A stretch of 64,000 nt of DNA. Source: Armatimonadota bacterium. Lineage in GTDB: Bacteria; Armatimonadota; Fimbriimonadia; Fimbriimonadales; Fimbriimonadaceae. Below are positions 8,826-17,541 of the stretch, piece by piece. Made by a program: the position numbers and the translations under genes. Each line of letters begins with the position of its first letter. The first letter of the stretch is position 1. The stretch lies in assembly GCA_016125185.1 (NCBI GenBank), contig WGMG01000007.1:1-64000 (forward strand), written 5' to 3'. The notes under the pieces are model-generated. The model was not told the DNA's origin and searched no databases. It was given only the letters and a program-made list of their open reading frames with translations.

Positions 8826-9800
8826 ATGACCACCCGGAAGTACTGGATGTGGACCGGACCGTCGAAATCGGCATCCGAAAAGGACCTGAAGGACAAGTAC
8901 CAAAAGATTCGCGCTCACGGGATTACGGGCATCTTTCTGGAGCACGAACTGCCGGACGCCGAATGCCACGCCATCAAGGAAGCCGGGCTTGAGCTCCACG
9001 CATGGATGTGGACGGTCAATCGCGGCGATCAGTGGATTCACGATAATCATCCAGAGTGGTATCAGGTCAGTCGGTCGGGCAAGAGCTGCTTCGATCAACC
9101 GCCTTATGTGGCCTACTACAAATGGGTTTGCCCATCGATCCCTGCGGTGGTGGACTACATCGTGGGTCAAGCGCACGACCGAGCCAAGAACCCGCTAGTG
9201 GACGGGGTTCATCTCGACTACGTGCGCTACCCCGACGTCATTCTGCCGCGAGGGCTTTGGAGCAAGTACAACCTCGACCAGACCGAAGAGCTTCCCGACT
9301 ACGACTTTTGCTACTCGGACGCGAGCCGGAAGGCATTCCAGGAGCGATATGGGTACGACCCGAAGACTTTGGATCGGCCTGACATCGACCAGCGTTGGCT
9401 TCACTTCCGATACGACAACGTCACCAATCTCGTCACCAAGGTCGTGCAAAGCGTCCACGCTGAGAAGAAGGTCGTGACGGCCGCCGTGTTCCCGACTCCC
9501 TCGCTCGCACGCAAGATTTGCCGGCAGGATTGGGACAAATGGCCCCTCGATGCCGTTTGCCCGATGACCTACAACAAGTTCTATGAGCAGGAAGTTGATT
9601 GGATCGGCGATTGCGTTCGCGAGAATATCGACGCGGTGACCTTTCCGGTTTACGCGGGCCTGTATCTGCCGGATTTCAAAGCTGGCGACCTGGAAAAGGC
9701 CGTAAAGGTCGCCCATCACCGTGGGGCGATGGGCGTTTCGTTATTCGGGTCACCAAGCGACGCTCAGTGGGAAGAGTTCGAGCGGGCTATCGCAGGCTAG
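8826..9800 (+). CDS. GHL10 / DUF187-type glycosyl hydrolase-like protein
   Basis: A 324-residue single-domain protein without a signal peptide. The N-terminus (KYWMWTGP, then GITGIFLEHEL) and the core motif VDGVHLDYVRYPD match the glycosyl hydrolase-like 10 family, whose TIM-barrel members bind or cleave polysaccharides. The Asp/Tyr/Arg cluster in that motif is the conserved active-site feature. Most family members are secreted; this one lacks a visible export signal. It ends 17 bases before the converging anti-sigma gene. The substrate cannot be inferred. Confidence 0.8.
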   Translation: MTTRKYWMWTGPSKSASEKDLKDKYQKIRAHGITGIFLEHELPDAECHAIKEAGLELHAWMWTVNRGDQWIHDNHPEWYQVSRSGKSCFDQPPYVAYYKWVCPSIPAVVDYIVGQAHDRAKNPLVDGVHLDYVRYPDVILPRGLWSKYNLDQTEELPDYDFCYSDASRKAFQERYGYDPKTLDRPDIDQRWLHFRYDNVTNLVTKVVQSVHAEKKVVTAAVFPTPSLARKICRQDWDKWPLDAVCPMTYNKFYEQEVDWIGDCVRENIDAVTFPVYAGLYLPDFKAGDLEKAVKVAHHRGAMGVSLFGSPSDAQWEEFERAIAG

Positions 9801-9817
9801 AACCCAGTCGATTGATT

Positions 9818-11239
9818 CTACATATCGAAAAGTTTCTGCAGCGTCATTTCGGCCAGGCGCTTGCGGAGGCTTTTCGCCCTGGCATGGTCGCCTAGCTTGT
9901 CGTAGCACGTTGCCGCAGCTTCGAGCGGATTCGAATAATTGGTCTTGGGGATCATCTGATATTTGACAGAGACATCGAATTGGTTTTCGAAGCAGATAGC
10001 GGCATCGCGGTAGTCACCTTGGCCCATGAAGACGTGCCCACGGATGTTCCAGAAGCGATCGGCGACGAATTCGACGGGGACCTGGAGGGCGAATGCGGGC
10101 ATAAACTCCGGGAACGACCATTGAGACTCGTGCAGTCCAACAGGCACCATCGCTGTAGCGGTATCGGCGGTAGATCGTCCAAACATCGGTCGAAGCTGGA
10201 ACTTAATATCCACCGAATTTGGCCGTGAAATCTGCTTATCAGTTGGGATGAATAAGTAGGCGACAATCTCATAATCACCAACCTTATTGTCCTTTCGTCT
10301 GCCGTAATTGGACATGACAAAGGATGTTCCGACTTGGTATCCATTCTGTTTGCTCGATGGCACCCAACCTGGTTTGCTTGTGCTCTTTAGGCCAAGCATG
10401 ACCCACAGTTCGCCGTTCCGGCCCAAAACGCCGTCAAAGACCAATGGCTTTTCATCTGACACGGGCACTTGTCCATAGTGGTCAAGGGTCTTTTGGCGAT
10501 CCGCCTCAATGTCAATAATCGGCTTGGCTGGATTGGGATCGAAGTTGGGAGACGGACTTGGCAAGTCGTAGAAGTATTCCTGTCGAATTTCGAATCGATC
10601 GTGGGGAGTTGGACCAACGGTCCGTATAAGGAGAGGCAAATCCGAATCCTTCGATACTGTGACGACAGTTCCATGCTGAGCATTGGCCCCCTTGCTGACT
10701 AGCTCATAGGCTTCGATGCCTCGGTAGGGTTTGGCCGTACGCTTCTGGAACGAATTAAGCGACCGAAGGAACCGCATCGCATGGTCCATCGGATTCTCAA
10801 ACGAACTGCTCCGGTACTTGGAGTCAATTTTTGTCTGGATGATGTAGGGAAGTTGGCGAAAGTCATCGTATTCTTCGACTCCATCGATCGTGGATGTGAG
10901 TTGCCTGGACTTGGGAATCCCGCTCACCATTTGGACTTTTCCGTCGAAGTAAGTGGTTTCGCTAGAGGAAATCCACTTCGCTTGCTTTGAACTCTTGGTC
11001 GACGTAACCTGTCGCCAGTAATGTGCATTTTGGAAGGCAACCAGAATCCTTTCACTGGCGGCGGCGCTGGCCTGCCGAGGAACAAAAATAATGGCAAGCG
11101 CGATGGTGGCACCGACGCCAGTGAGCGAAAGGGGCTTCCAAAGGGCCATTCTGTGACGTCTTTGTGGCAAAGGGCCAGTGTAGTGGCCCAGCCCATCGGC
11201 GTAATGGGATAGTAGTTCATCCGCTTTCTGATCGTTCAT
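9818..11239 (-). CDS. Probable anti-sigma factor: membrane protein with a large extracytoplasmic part
   Basis: A 473-residue protein starting MNDQKADELLSHYADGLG, a short cytoplasmic segment typical of anti-sigma factors. One membrane segment follows at ~40-57 (SLTGVGATIALAIIFVP). The rest is predicted outside the cytoplasm. The C-terminal ~60 residues (GHVFMGQGDYRDAAICFENQF and after) look like one or two TPR-type hairpins. The ATG at 11239 overlaps the sigma-factor stop as ATGA, so the two are translationally coupled. No classical zinc anti-sigma HxxxCxxC motif is seen. The pairing with the ECF factor is the main reason for the call. Confidence 0.6.
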   Translation of the reverse strand: MNDQKADELLSHYADGLGHYTGPLPQRRHRMALWKPLSLTGVGATIALAIIFVPRQASAAASERILVAFQNAHYWRQVTSTKSSKQAKWISSSETTYFDGKVQMVSGIPKSRQLTSTIDGVEEYDDFRQLPYIIQTKIDSKYRSSSFENPMDHAMRFLRSLNSFQKRTAKPYRGIEAYELVSKGANAQHGTVVTVSKDSDLPLLIRTVGPTPHDRFEIRQEYFYDLPSPSPNFDPNPAKPIIDIEADRQKTLDHYGQVPVSDEKPLVFDGVLGRNGELWVMLGLKSTSKPGWVPSSKQNGYQVGTSFVMSNYGRRKDNKVGDYEIVAYLFIPTDKQISRPNSVDIKFQLRPMFGRSTADTATAMVPVGLHESQWSFPEFMPAFALQVPVEFVADRFWNIRGHVFMGQGDYRDAAICFENQFDVSVKYQMIPKTNYSNPLEAAATCYDKLGDHARAKSLRKRLAEMTLQKLFDM

Positions 11240-11721
11240 TCTTCTTCTCCGTGCATGTCGTTCCATTCGCTCACGAAGGACTTGCGGGCGCGCTGGAGCA
11301 GGCTGTCGACGGCCTCGGATGTGAGGCTCATGACGGACCCGATTTCGGCGCTCGAAAATCCGTTGACGTACTTCAAGATTAGGGCCTCGCGATGGTTGTC
11401 GGTGAGTCTCTCCAGGGCGCGATGGACGTCAATTGACTGGTCGAATGCGGGTAGGAACACCCCCGCGTCGACCATCGTAGGATGGTCGGCCCTTCGGTGA
11501 AAGTCGGCGACCTTCCGTCGAGCCATGCCGATCATATAGGGGCGAAGTTCGGCGGCCAGCATCCTTTTGGGGGTGTGCTGGACAACTTCTATTGCGATAT
11601 CCTCGGCGTCCTCCTTGCTTCCCGTGCGGGCCAAAGCGTAGCGATAGACGTCGTCGATGAAGCCGTACGGGTCGACAACCTCTGACTTGGCTTGGGCAAA
11701 ATACCGGCGAATGGAAATCAT
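11236..11721 (-). CDS. ECF-type RNA polymerase sigma factor
   Basis: A 161-residue sigma-70 family protein with only regions 2 and 4. Region 2 is DDVYRYALARTGSKEDAEDIA with the downstream YMIGMARRKVADFHRR. Region 4 is LERLTDNHREALILKYVNGFSSAEIG, a helix-turn-helix that recognises the -35. It is immediately upstream of, and overlaps, its probable anti-sigma partner, so its activity is probably released by an envelope signal. Codons and length are ordinary for the class. The regulon is unknown. Confidence 0.88.
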   Translation of the reverse strand: MISIRRYFAQAKSEVVDPYGFIDDVYRYALARTGSKEDAEDIAIEVVQHTPKRMLAAELRPYMIGMARRKVADFHRRADHPTMVDAGVFLPAFDQSIDVHRALERLTDNHREALILKYVNGFSSAEIGSVMSLTSEAVDSLLQRARKSFVSEWNDMHGEEE

Positions 11722-11778
11722 GCTTCAACGAAGGATTCGTTTCAGCGTATCAAAAACCATCGCGAGATGGGGGCTTTC

Positions 11779-12705
11779 TTACACCGGAAGGCGGCCAACG
11801 TGGGTGCCTTCTTCGCTGGTGTCGAGAATCCAGTAGCGGGCGTCGAGCCCGGCGGTCTTGTAGGCGTCCTTCATCGCGCGACCGATGCGGTCGAATCCAT
11901 CTCGGGTGAAGGCGATGATGCCCGGCCCAGCGCCGCTAAGGCAGACGCATAGTGCGCCCGCATCGAGGGCGGCCTGTTTGACACCTATGGCCCCCGGGAT
12001 GTCCTTCAGCCGGAACGGCTCGTGAATGCGGTCATTCATCGCGCTCTTGAGGAGTTCGTCATTTCCGGCGCGGAACGCTTCGGCGACGAGCATCGCGCGG
12101 CCAATGTTGTAGATGGCATCAGGCTTGGAGTAGGAGTCCGGCAGAGCCTTTCGCGCGTCGGCCGTCAAATATTTGAAGTCGGGAACGCACACGACGACCT
12201 TCATCTTCGTGTGGGGCACCTTTTGGGTAAGCACCCCTTCGCCATCGGGGACGACGATCACGAATCCACCAAGAAGGGCCGGTGCGACGTTGTCGCCGTG
12301 CCCCTCGACCTCGACGGCCCGGCGAAGGGTCTCGTCGGGATCGATTTCGGCGGGGTCGGTCCCCTTGGCGTGGGCCGCGTAAGCCTGGGCAAACATGATT
12401 CCGGCCAGCGTGGCGGTTGAGCTTGAACCGAGTCCGCTAGCACAGGGGACGGCGTTATGGACCTTGAAAAGGATGCCCGCGGGCATGGCGAGTCCGAGTC
12501 GCTGGACCTCGGCGGCAAATGTGGTGGCGATGAGGTTGGTGTCGTCGGTGGCGAGAACGCCGACACCTTCGCCATCGATGGAAACGGTGATTACTTCGCC
12601 CTGAAGGTGCATCTCGAAGGAGTTCCAGAGATCGAGGGCCAGGCCCATGCAGTCGAAGCCCGGGCCGAGGTTGGCGGTGGTGGCGGGGATTCGAATGCGG
12701 ATCAT
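11779..12705 (-). CDS. thrB: Homoserine kinase
   Basis: Phosphorylates L-homoserine with ATP in threonine synthesis. A 308-residue GHMP kinase: N-terminal substrate motif RIPATTANLGPGFDCMG, ATP-binding glycine loop PCASGLGSSSTA (~residue 90), and a C-terminal GHMP motif CVCLSGAGPGI. The ATG overlaps the stop of thrC by four bases (ATGA), so it is coupled to it. Length and motifs are normal. Confidence 0.95.
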   Translation of the reverse strand: MIRIRIPATTANLGPGFDCMGLALDLWNSFEMHLQGEVITVSIDGEGVGVLATDDTNLIATTFAAEVQRLGLAMPAGILFKVHNAVPCASGLGSSSTATLAGIMFAQAYAAHAKGTDPAEIDPDETLRRAVEVEGHGDNVAPALLGGFVIVVPDGEGVLTQKVPHTKMKVVVCVPDFKYLTADARKALPDSYSKPDAIYNIGRAMLVAEAFRAGNDELLKSAMNDRIHEPFRLKDIPGAIGVKQAALDAGALCVCLSGAGPGIIAFTRDGFDRIGRAMKDAYKTAGLDARYWILDTSEEGTHVGRLPV

Positions 12706-13745
12706 CGTGCCACCTCGACCAGAGCTTCGATGTCATTAGGAATTCGGATCAGGTGGGTTTCCTGTTCGAAGACCGAGTCGGGGTCCTTGAGGCCGTTGCC
12801 AGTCAGAACGCACACGACCTGCTTGCCTTTGAATTCGTCGGGGTGGTCTGCATATGTCTTTTTGAGCCCAGCGATTCCAGCGGCCGAAGATGGCTCGCAG
12901 AAGACGCCTTCGAGCCTAGAGACGAGGCGATACGCGTCGAAAATCTCTTCGTCGGACGCGGCGAGAAGGATGCCGTTCGACTCCCGGATGGCGGCGAGCG
13001 CCTGGTCGCCGCGAGCTGGCTTGCCGATGCGAATGGCGGTTGCCTTCGTTTCTGGCTTTTCGACCGGATGCCCGAGGACCAGCGGGGCGGCACCGGCGGC
13101 TTGGGTACCCAGCAGGCGCGGACGTGGGCCGCCGCGCTCGGTAAAGCCAAGCCAGTAAGCGGAAATATTTCCGGCGTTGCCGACGGGCAAGCTAAGCCAA
13201 TCGGGTACGCGGCCGAGTTGGTCCTCGACCTCCCATGCGGCGGTCTTCTGGCCCTCCAAGCGGGCCGGATTGACACTATTAACCACCGCGATCGGGATTC
13301 GACTTTCGAGTTCGCGAACAAGATTGAGCGCGTCGTCGAACGAGCCATCGATGGCGACCACGGTCGCGCCGTAAGCGATGGCTCCTGCGAGCTTGCCAAG
13401 GGCGATTTTGCCGTCGGGGATAATGACCAAACACTTCATGCCGGCACGGGCCGCGTAGGCTGCTGCCGAGGCGGCCGTATTCCCAGTAGATGCACAAACC
13501 ACCGCTTTGGCCCCTTGGGCCTGAGCATGGGTTATAGCCGTCGTCATTCCTCGATCTTTGAACGAGCCAGTCGGGTTAAGACCTTCGTACTTCAGAAAGA
13601 TTTCTGCACCTGGGCAGATCGCTTCCGCCAGCTTGGGAGCCGGGATAAGAGGAGTGTTCCCTTCATGCAGGCTGACGGGGCGATCGACACCGTCGATGTT
13701 GAGGGAGGGACCGTAGCGGTGGATAAGGCCTTGCCAATAACTCAT
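12702..13745 (-). CDS. thrC: Threonine synthase
   Basis: PLP enzyme that converts O-phosphohomoserine to L-threonine. A 347-residue member of the short type: substrate loop LHEGNTPLIPAPKLAE, PLP lysine in NPTGSFKDRGM (~residue 61), and the phosphate-binding stretch SLPVGNAGNISAYW. It makes the substrate chain with the overlapping thrB. An AraC-family gene lies only 6 bases upstream on the same strand, so thrC-thrB may be read from the promoter of that regulator. No homoserine dehydrogenase gene is in the window. Confidence 0.95.
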   Translation of the reverse strand: MSYWQGLIHRYGPSLNIDGVDRPVSLHEGNTPLIPAPKLAEAICPGAEIFLKYEGLNPTGSFKDRGMTTAITHAQAQGAKAVVCASTGNTAASAAAYAARAGMKCLVIIPDGKIALGKLAGAIAYGATVVAIDGSFDDALNLVRELESRIPIAVVNSVNPARLEGQKTAAWEVEDQLGRVPDWLSLPVGNAGNISAYWLGFTERGGPRPRLLGTQAAGAAPLVLGHPVEKPETKATAIRIGKPARGDQALAAIRESNGILLAASDEEIFDAYRLVSRLEGVFCEPSSAAGIAGLKKTYADHPDEFKGKQVVCVLTGNGLKDPDSVFEQETHLIRIPNDIEALVEVAR

Positions 13746-13751
13746 GAACTT

Positions 13752-14603
13752 CTACTTCACGGAGGTGCGGAACTCGTTTGGAGTCATGCCCGCAATCTGC
13801 CGAAATCTCTTGCTGAAGTGAAATTCGTCGCTGAATCCCAATGCCTCCGCGACTTCGCGGTTGCTGACCTGTGGTGAATATCGAATCATCTGCTTGGCGG
13901 CTTCGACCTTGCGCTCGTTTCGGTAGCGCATCGGCGACTGGTTCGCGTGGGCTTGGAACCGCTTTCGGAATGCCTCGTAACTGGAGCCGAGGTCCTTGGC
14001 GACACGTTCAAGGTCGATGTTGCCCTTGAGGTCGTAGCTGAGAAGACCTTTGGCGCGGTTCAGCCAATCGTCGTTCTGCTTCTGCACGAAGCCTTCGCCG
14101 AGGGCGACTTCGCTGAGGAATTGAACCAGCGAGGTCATGGCTTGAATCTGCTTGGCTTGCGATTTGAGTTCGGCAAACTGCTCGATCCACAGGAGAAGCC
14201 AGGAGCTTTTAGCGTCGATCTGCTCGCCCAGGTGCCTGATCGGGTGTTCGGGGTCAAGCAGGCCGCTAGTGAACCAGGGTGAGAAAAGCGGACCGTCGAA
14301 GGCCACGTAGATTTCGTCCCAAATCTGATCCTTTTGGGGGCCGTACCAGTGAGCAACACCAGGAAAGACGAGGATTGCGTCGCCCCGCTTGAGCGGCGTC
14401 TTTTTGCCCTTCGCGTCCTTGTAGACGCCTTCGCCTCTGGTGACGAGAACGAGGGCGGCTCCATCGAAGACGCGGGCCTTGCCGGATCGGTTCACCCCGT
14501 GCCCGAAAAGGTGCAGTCCAGCCAGCAGAATGGACCCGACTTCGGTCTGAACCGGCGAGGTGATGAGGCGGTGGTGGCGGTGCATACTTCCCATTTCAGA
14601 CAT
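13752..14603 (-). CDS. AraC-family transcriptional regulator with N-terminal cupin
   Basis: About 283 residues from the ATG at 14603. An N-terminal AraC-type ligand cupin (VETXGSILLAGLHLFGHG-like stretch, then TRGEGVYKDAKGK and a DAILVFPGVAHWYGP turn) is followed by two C-terminal HTH motifs, the last being NREVAEALGFSDEFHFSKRFRQ. Other starts are possible: TTG 14615, GTG 14612, ATG 14594 or 14585. It is head-to-head with a PhyH dioxygenase gene (start ~14631), a pairing that suggests it controls that gene. It is also 6 bases ahead of thrC. In this family ligands are often sugars; here it is unknown. Confidence 0.85.
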   Translation of the reverse strand: MSEMGSMHRHHRLITSPVQTEVGSILLAGLHLFGHGVNRSGKARVFDGAALVLVTRGEGVYKDAKGKKTPLKRGDAILVFPGVAHWYGPQKDQIWDEIYVAFDGPLFSPWFTSGLLDPEHPIRHLGEQIDAKSSWLLLWIEQFAELKSQAKQIQAMTSLVQFLSEVALGEGFVQKQNDDWLNRAKGLLSYDLKGNIDLERVAKDLGSSYEAFRKRFQAHANQSPMRYRNERKVEAAKQMIRYSPQVSNREVAEALGFSDEFHFSKRFRQIAGMTPNEFRTSVK

Positions 14604-14630
14604 TAGATTCACCAATTTGACTATTCAATT

Positions 14631-15488
14631 ATGAGCACATTTGCACACAAAATAGACCAAATGACGGACATTCGAACCCTTCCAGACCTTTCGACCCCCT
14701 ACGATTTGGGGAGCGAGCAAGTGGCTTCATACCGCAAAAATGGCCATGTGCTCCTGCGCGGAGTAGCGAGCCCCCAAGAAGTACAGGTTTACCGAGATTT
14801 GATCACAAAATCAACTCAAGAACTGGCGAAAACGTACAAGCCGATGGCCGAGCGGGATACCTACGGGAAGGCCTTCATTCAGAACATGAACCTGTGGGTG
14901 AACGACGAAGCGGTGCGCCGATTTTCGTTGTCTCGAAGATTTGCGAAAATTGCCGCGGACCTGATGGGAGTCGAAGGTGTGCGGGTGTATCACGACCAAG
15001 CTTTGTACAAGGAACCGGGCGGTGGACACACTCCTTGGCACCAAGATCAACAATATTGGCCGCTCGATGGGGTGAAGTGTGTGACGCTTTGGATGCCGCT
15101 GGTGGACGTGACGGCCGAGATGGGGACGATGCGGTTTGCCGACGGATCGCAGGAACTGGGATATCTCGGCGCACTCAACATTTCGGACGACTCGGAAGCG
15201 CAGTTGGAAGACCTGATTCGGGAGAAGGGCTATCCAGTTTCGGCGGCGGGCGACATGTCGGCGGGTGATGCGACATTCCACGACGGATGGTGCATCCATG
15301 GCGCGCCGGGCAATAGTTCGACCGACCAGACCCGGGAAGTCATGACGATCATCTATCTGGAGGATGGGGCGCGAATTTCCGAGCCGGACAGTCCGCAGCG
15401 CCAGTTGGACCTGGAGACTTGGTTCCCGGGGCGAAAACCCGGTGACTTTGCGGCAAGTGATCTAAATCCGCTGGTTTACCGTCGCTAA
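14631..15488 (+). CDS. Phytanoyl-CoA dioxygenase (PhyH) family Fe(II)/2-oxoglutarate oxygenase
   Basis: A 285-residue cupin-fold oxygenase. The iron ligands are visible: HTPWHQDQQYWPL supplies the His-x-Asp pair (~residue 130), and DATFHDGWCIHGAPGNSS the distal His. A 2-oxoglutarate-binding Arg would be in the NSSTDQTREVM region. The start could be ATG 14631 or 14661; a TTGACT just before 14631 would fit a -35 if the second is used. Bacterial PhyH proteins hydroxylate many small molecules, so the substrate is open. Regulation by the divergent AraC protein is likely. Confidence 0.88.
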   Translation: MSTFAHKIDQMTDIRTLPDLSTPYDLGSEQVASYRKNGHVLLRGVASPQEVQVYRDLITKSTQELAKTYKPMAERDTYGKAFIQNMNLWVNDEAVRRFSLSRRFAKIAADLMGVEGVRVYHDQALYKEPGGGHTPWHQDQQYWPLDGVKCVTLWMPLVDVTAEMGTMRFADGSQELGYLGALNISDDSEAQLEDLIREKGYPVSAAGDMSAGDATFHDGWCIHGAPGNSSTDQTREVMTIIYLEDGARISEPDSPQRQLDLETWFPGRKPGDFAASDLNPLVYRR

Positions 15489-15504
15489 CACCGCGCAGGG
15501 CAAA

Positions 15505-15512
15505 GGTATAAT
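15505..15512 (+). promoter_or_regulatory. -10 element of tRNA-Thr
   Basis: GGTATAAT with a consensus TATAAT at 15507-15512, 13 bases before the tRNA. The run GGTATAATTTT is the same as that before tRNA-Tyr. Confidence 0.6.
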
Positions 15513-15525
15513 TTTGTCTTCGCGA

Positions 15526-15600
15526 GCCTCTGTAGCTCAGAGGTAGAGCACTTCTTTGGTAAAGAAGAGGTCACGGGTTCGATTCTCGTCAGAGGCTCCA
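15526..15600 (+). tRNA. tRNA-Thr (anticodon GGT), CCA encoded
   Basis: The acceptor arms GCCTCTG and CAGAGGC pair (15526-15532 with 15590-15596). The anticodon stem CTTCT/AGAAG has the loop TTGGTAA, giving GGT. The T-loop is TTCGATT, and CCA is encoded at 15598-15600. Confidence 0.96.
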
Positions 15601-15671
15601 GTTTTCAAGTTCAATTCCGTTCGGTTGTCGAGCGGACTCCCTTTCCGGTCTACAATGTGGATGTTGGCGCT

Positions 15672-15956
15672 ATGCAAAACCCTTGGGTTACATTGGGGAT
15701 GGGCGTTTCGGCGGCTTTGTTGTCAACTCTTTACTGCATACTCTCCATCAATCGACCTTTGTCGCGGTTAGGAATCTTCATCTACGCTGTCTGCCTTGTT
15801 GCGGCTCTTGTGGTCGCTTGGGATGGTTACCTAGTTGCCAAAGCGACGATGCACCAAGGCATGAGGGCAGAACACATGGCCCTCGCCCTTCCCATGGTCG
15901 GTCGCCTCTTGGTGAAGCGGTATGGATTGAAGGCAGTGCCTCAAGCCGAAGCATAA
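15672..15956 (+). CDS. Small two-span membrane protein, unknown
   Basis: A 94-residue protein (MQNPWVTLGMGV...) with two hydrophobic segments, about residues 8-25 and 33-52, and a basic-to-neutral tail (LLVKRYGLKAVPQAEA). An in-frame GTG at 15657 would add five residues. The gene has no recognisable family and no partner nearby: it sits alone between tRNA-Thr and the desaturase. Its hydrophobic pattern and clean length support it being real; function unknown. Confidence 0.55.
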   Translation: MQNPWVTLGMGVSAALLSTLYCILSINRPLSRLGIFIYAVCLVAALVVAWDGYLVAKATMHQGMRAEHMALALPMVGRLLVKRYGLKAVPQAEA

Positions 15957-16336
15957 GGCAAGTTCAGGTTAAAGGACGACTGGCATGTCAGCATCTGACC
16001 GCGTTCCAAGCAGACGTAGAATGTTCTATCTAGGTTCCTGATTACGATCCTGGCTCGTCATTCTTTCGGGTAAAAGGGTGTGCCGATGATGCGTCAAGCC
16101 CGCCCCGCTCTCGGCGTGACTATTCCGACAGCATTTGTCCGGGACATTAAAATATGGACAGTCTTTCAGATAGGGCTCTTTTTGGGCGGCATTGTATGGC
16201 ATCCTAGAGGAGCGAGTTTTGCCATGCCTGGAAAATCCGTTTGCAGTCGAACCCAAAATCGAAGCGAAGCAGATTCGAGTCGTGGCATTTTCGAACTTGC
16301 CTTCGCCTGAAACCTCTTCAGGCCGTTACCAACCCC
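15957..16336. other. 380-base stretch without a supported gene
   Basis: Several short frames cross this stretch on both strands, but none has a domain, a signal peptide or a good ribosome site. I see no tRNA, long hairpin or repeat. It probably carries the promoter and leader of the desaturase gene. Confidence 0.5.
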
Positions 16337-17425
16337 ATGCTCCCTTCTTGCCCGCCGCGCCCCCAGTACCGTAAGGAACTCAAGGCCGTCATTCCTGCCA
16401 GCTACCTCAAGCCCGACAACTTGCATCTGCTATGGCTCTTGGCCCACATTGGTCTCTGTGCCGGGCTTTTGATCCTCCTAAAATGGAACAGCTCTTGGTG
16501 GCTCGTGCCGGGTGTGTCGCTCCTGATTGGGCACAGCTTTGGGTGCATGGGATTCATCGCCCACGAGATTTGTCACGGCGGAGCCATCCGAAATCGTCGA
16601 CTGCGGCACTTTTTGGCGGGGGTGGCATTTTCGCCATTCGCCATCGGGCCCCTGCTGTGGAGCAAGTGGCATAACGCCGAGCATCATGGCCATACCCAGG
16701 ACGCCGACCTCGACCCGGATCGACTTTTCCTGCTGGACGAGTACAAAAACAAGCCGGTCCTCAAGTGGCTCTACCGCCGTTCGATTCTCCTGCGCAACCT
16801 GCTGATTTTCGGGTTTTACTGCCTGATGATGTCCGAGCAAAACCTCTCGGCGATGATGCGGTACGTCCGCGATCCAAAGCTGAAGGCGAAGGACCGGCTG
16901 GCAATCCTCTTCCAATTCTTGGTTCCGAAACTACTCTGGATTGTAGGGACGGCGCTGATGGGTTGGCCCGTGTTGGTTTTCGGCTACATCGTTCCTCTCC
17001 TGATTGCCAATTTTATGGTGATTTCCTACATTTCAACGAACCACTTTCTCAACCCATTGGTCGATGACGGCGACGTTTTGGCCTCCTCGCTTTCCGTAAC
17101 CCTGCCGAAATGGCTAGCTTGGCTCGACACGATGCACAGCCACTTTGGCGCTCATGTGGCCCACCACCTCTTCCCCCAGGCACCGTCGCGGCACGCCCGG
17201 AAGATCGAAAGGCAGATCATGGCGCTCTGGCCGGACCGGTACCACGTAATGCCTTTCAATGAGGCATTGAAACTGCTCTGGAACACCCCTTGGATTTACG
17301 ATGAGGACGGAATGAGCCTCGTCGATCCACACAAACAAGTGACGGTTCCAACCCTTGGCCACGGCTTGGATCAGCAGCAGCCTCCAGCCAGAAAAGGTTC
17401 AAAAAGGGTAAAGTGTAAGGGTTAA
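16337..17425 (+). CDS. Membrane fatty-acid desaturase
   Basis: An integral-membrane di-iron enzyme that introduces a double bond into acyl chains. About 362 residues from the ATG at 16337; the frame is open upstream but that part has no family character. The three histidine boxes are present: HEICHGG (~residue 77), HNAEHHGHT (~113) and HVAHHLFP (~273). Hydrophobic pairs before the first box and between the second and third give the usual four spans. The tail is basic (KGSKRVKCKG). It stands alone. The position of the double bond cannot be told. Confidence 0.9.
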   Translation: MLPSCPPRPQYRKELKAVIPASYLKPDNLHLLWLLAHIGLCAGLLILLKWNSSWWLVPGVSLLIGHSFGCMGFIAHEICHGGAIRNRRLRHFLAGVAFSPFAIGPLLWSKWHNAEHHGHTQDADLDPDRLFLLDEYKNKPVLKWLYRRSILLRNLLIFGFYCLMMSEQNLSAMMRYVRDPKLKAKDRLAILFQFLVPKLLWIVGTALMGWPVLVFGYIVPLLIANFMVISYISTNHFLNPLVDDGDVLASSLSVTLPKWLAWLDTMHSHFGAHVAHHLFPQAPSRHARKIERQIMALWPDRYHVMPFNEALKLLWNTPWIYDEDGMSLVDPHKQVTVPTLGHGLDQQQPPARKGSKRVKCKG

Positions 17426-17541
17426 GTACTAAAGGTTTCAGTTTCCGTTAAGTTTTTGCCATATTGGCCAGTTCTAATCGACGACTCTCTCCCTTCAGAT
17501 CTGAACAATGACATAACGGAAGCCCAATGGGCTGAAACATC

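Noticed and set aside
12753-13877. 374-codon plus-strand frame across thrC
   Set aside because: Antisense shadow of thrC and the AraC gene; product has no recognisable fold.
16080-16310. 76-codon frame before the desaturase
   Set aside because: No ribosome site, no fold, and overlapped by equally weak frames on both strands.
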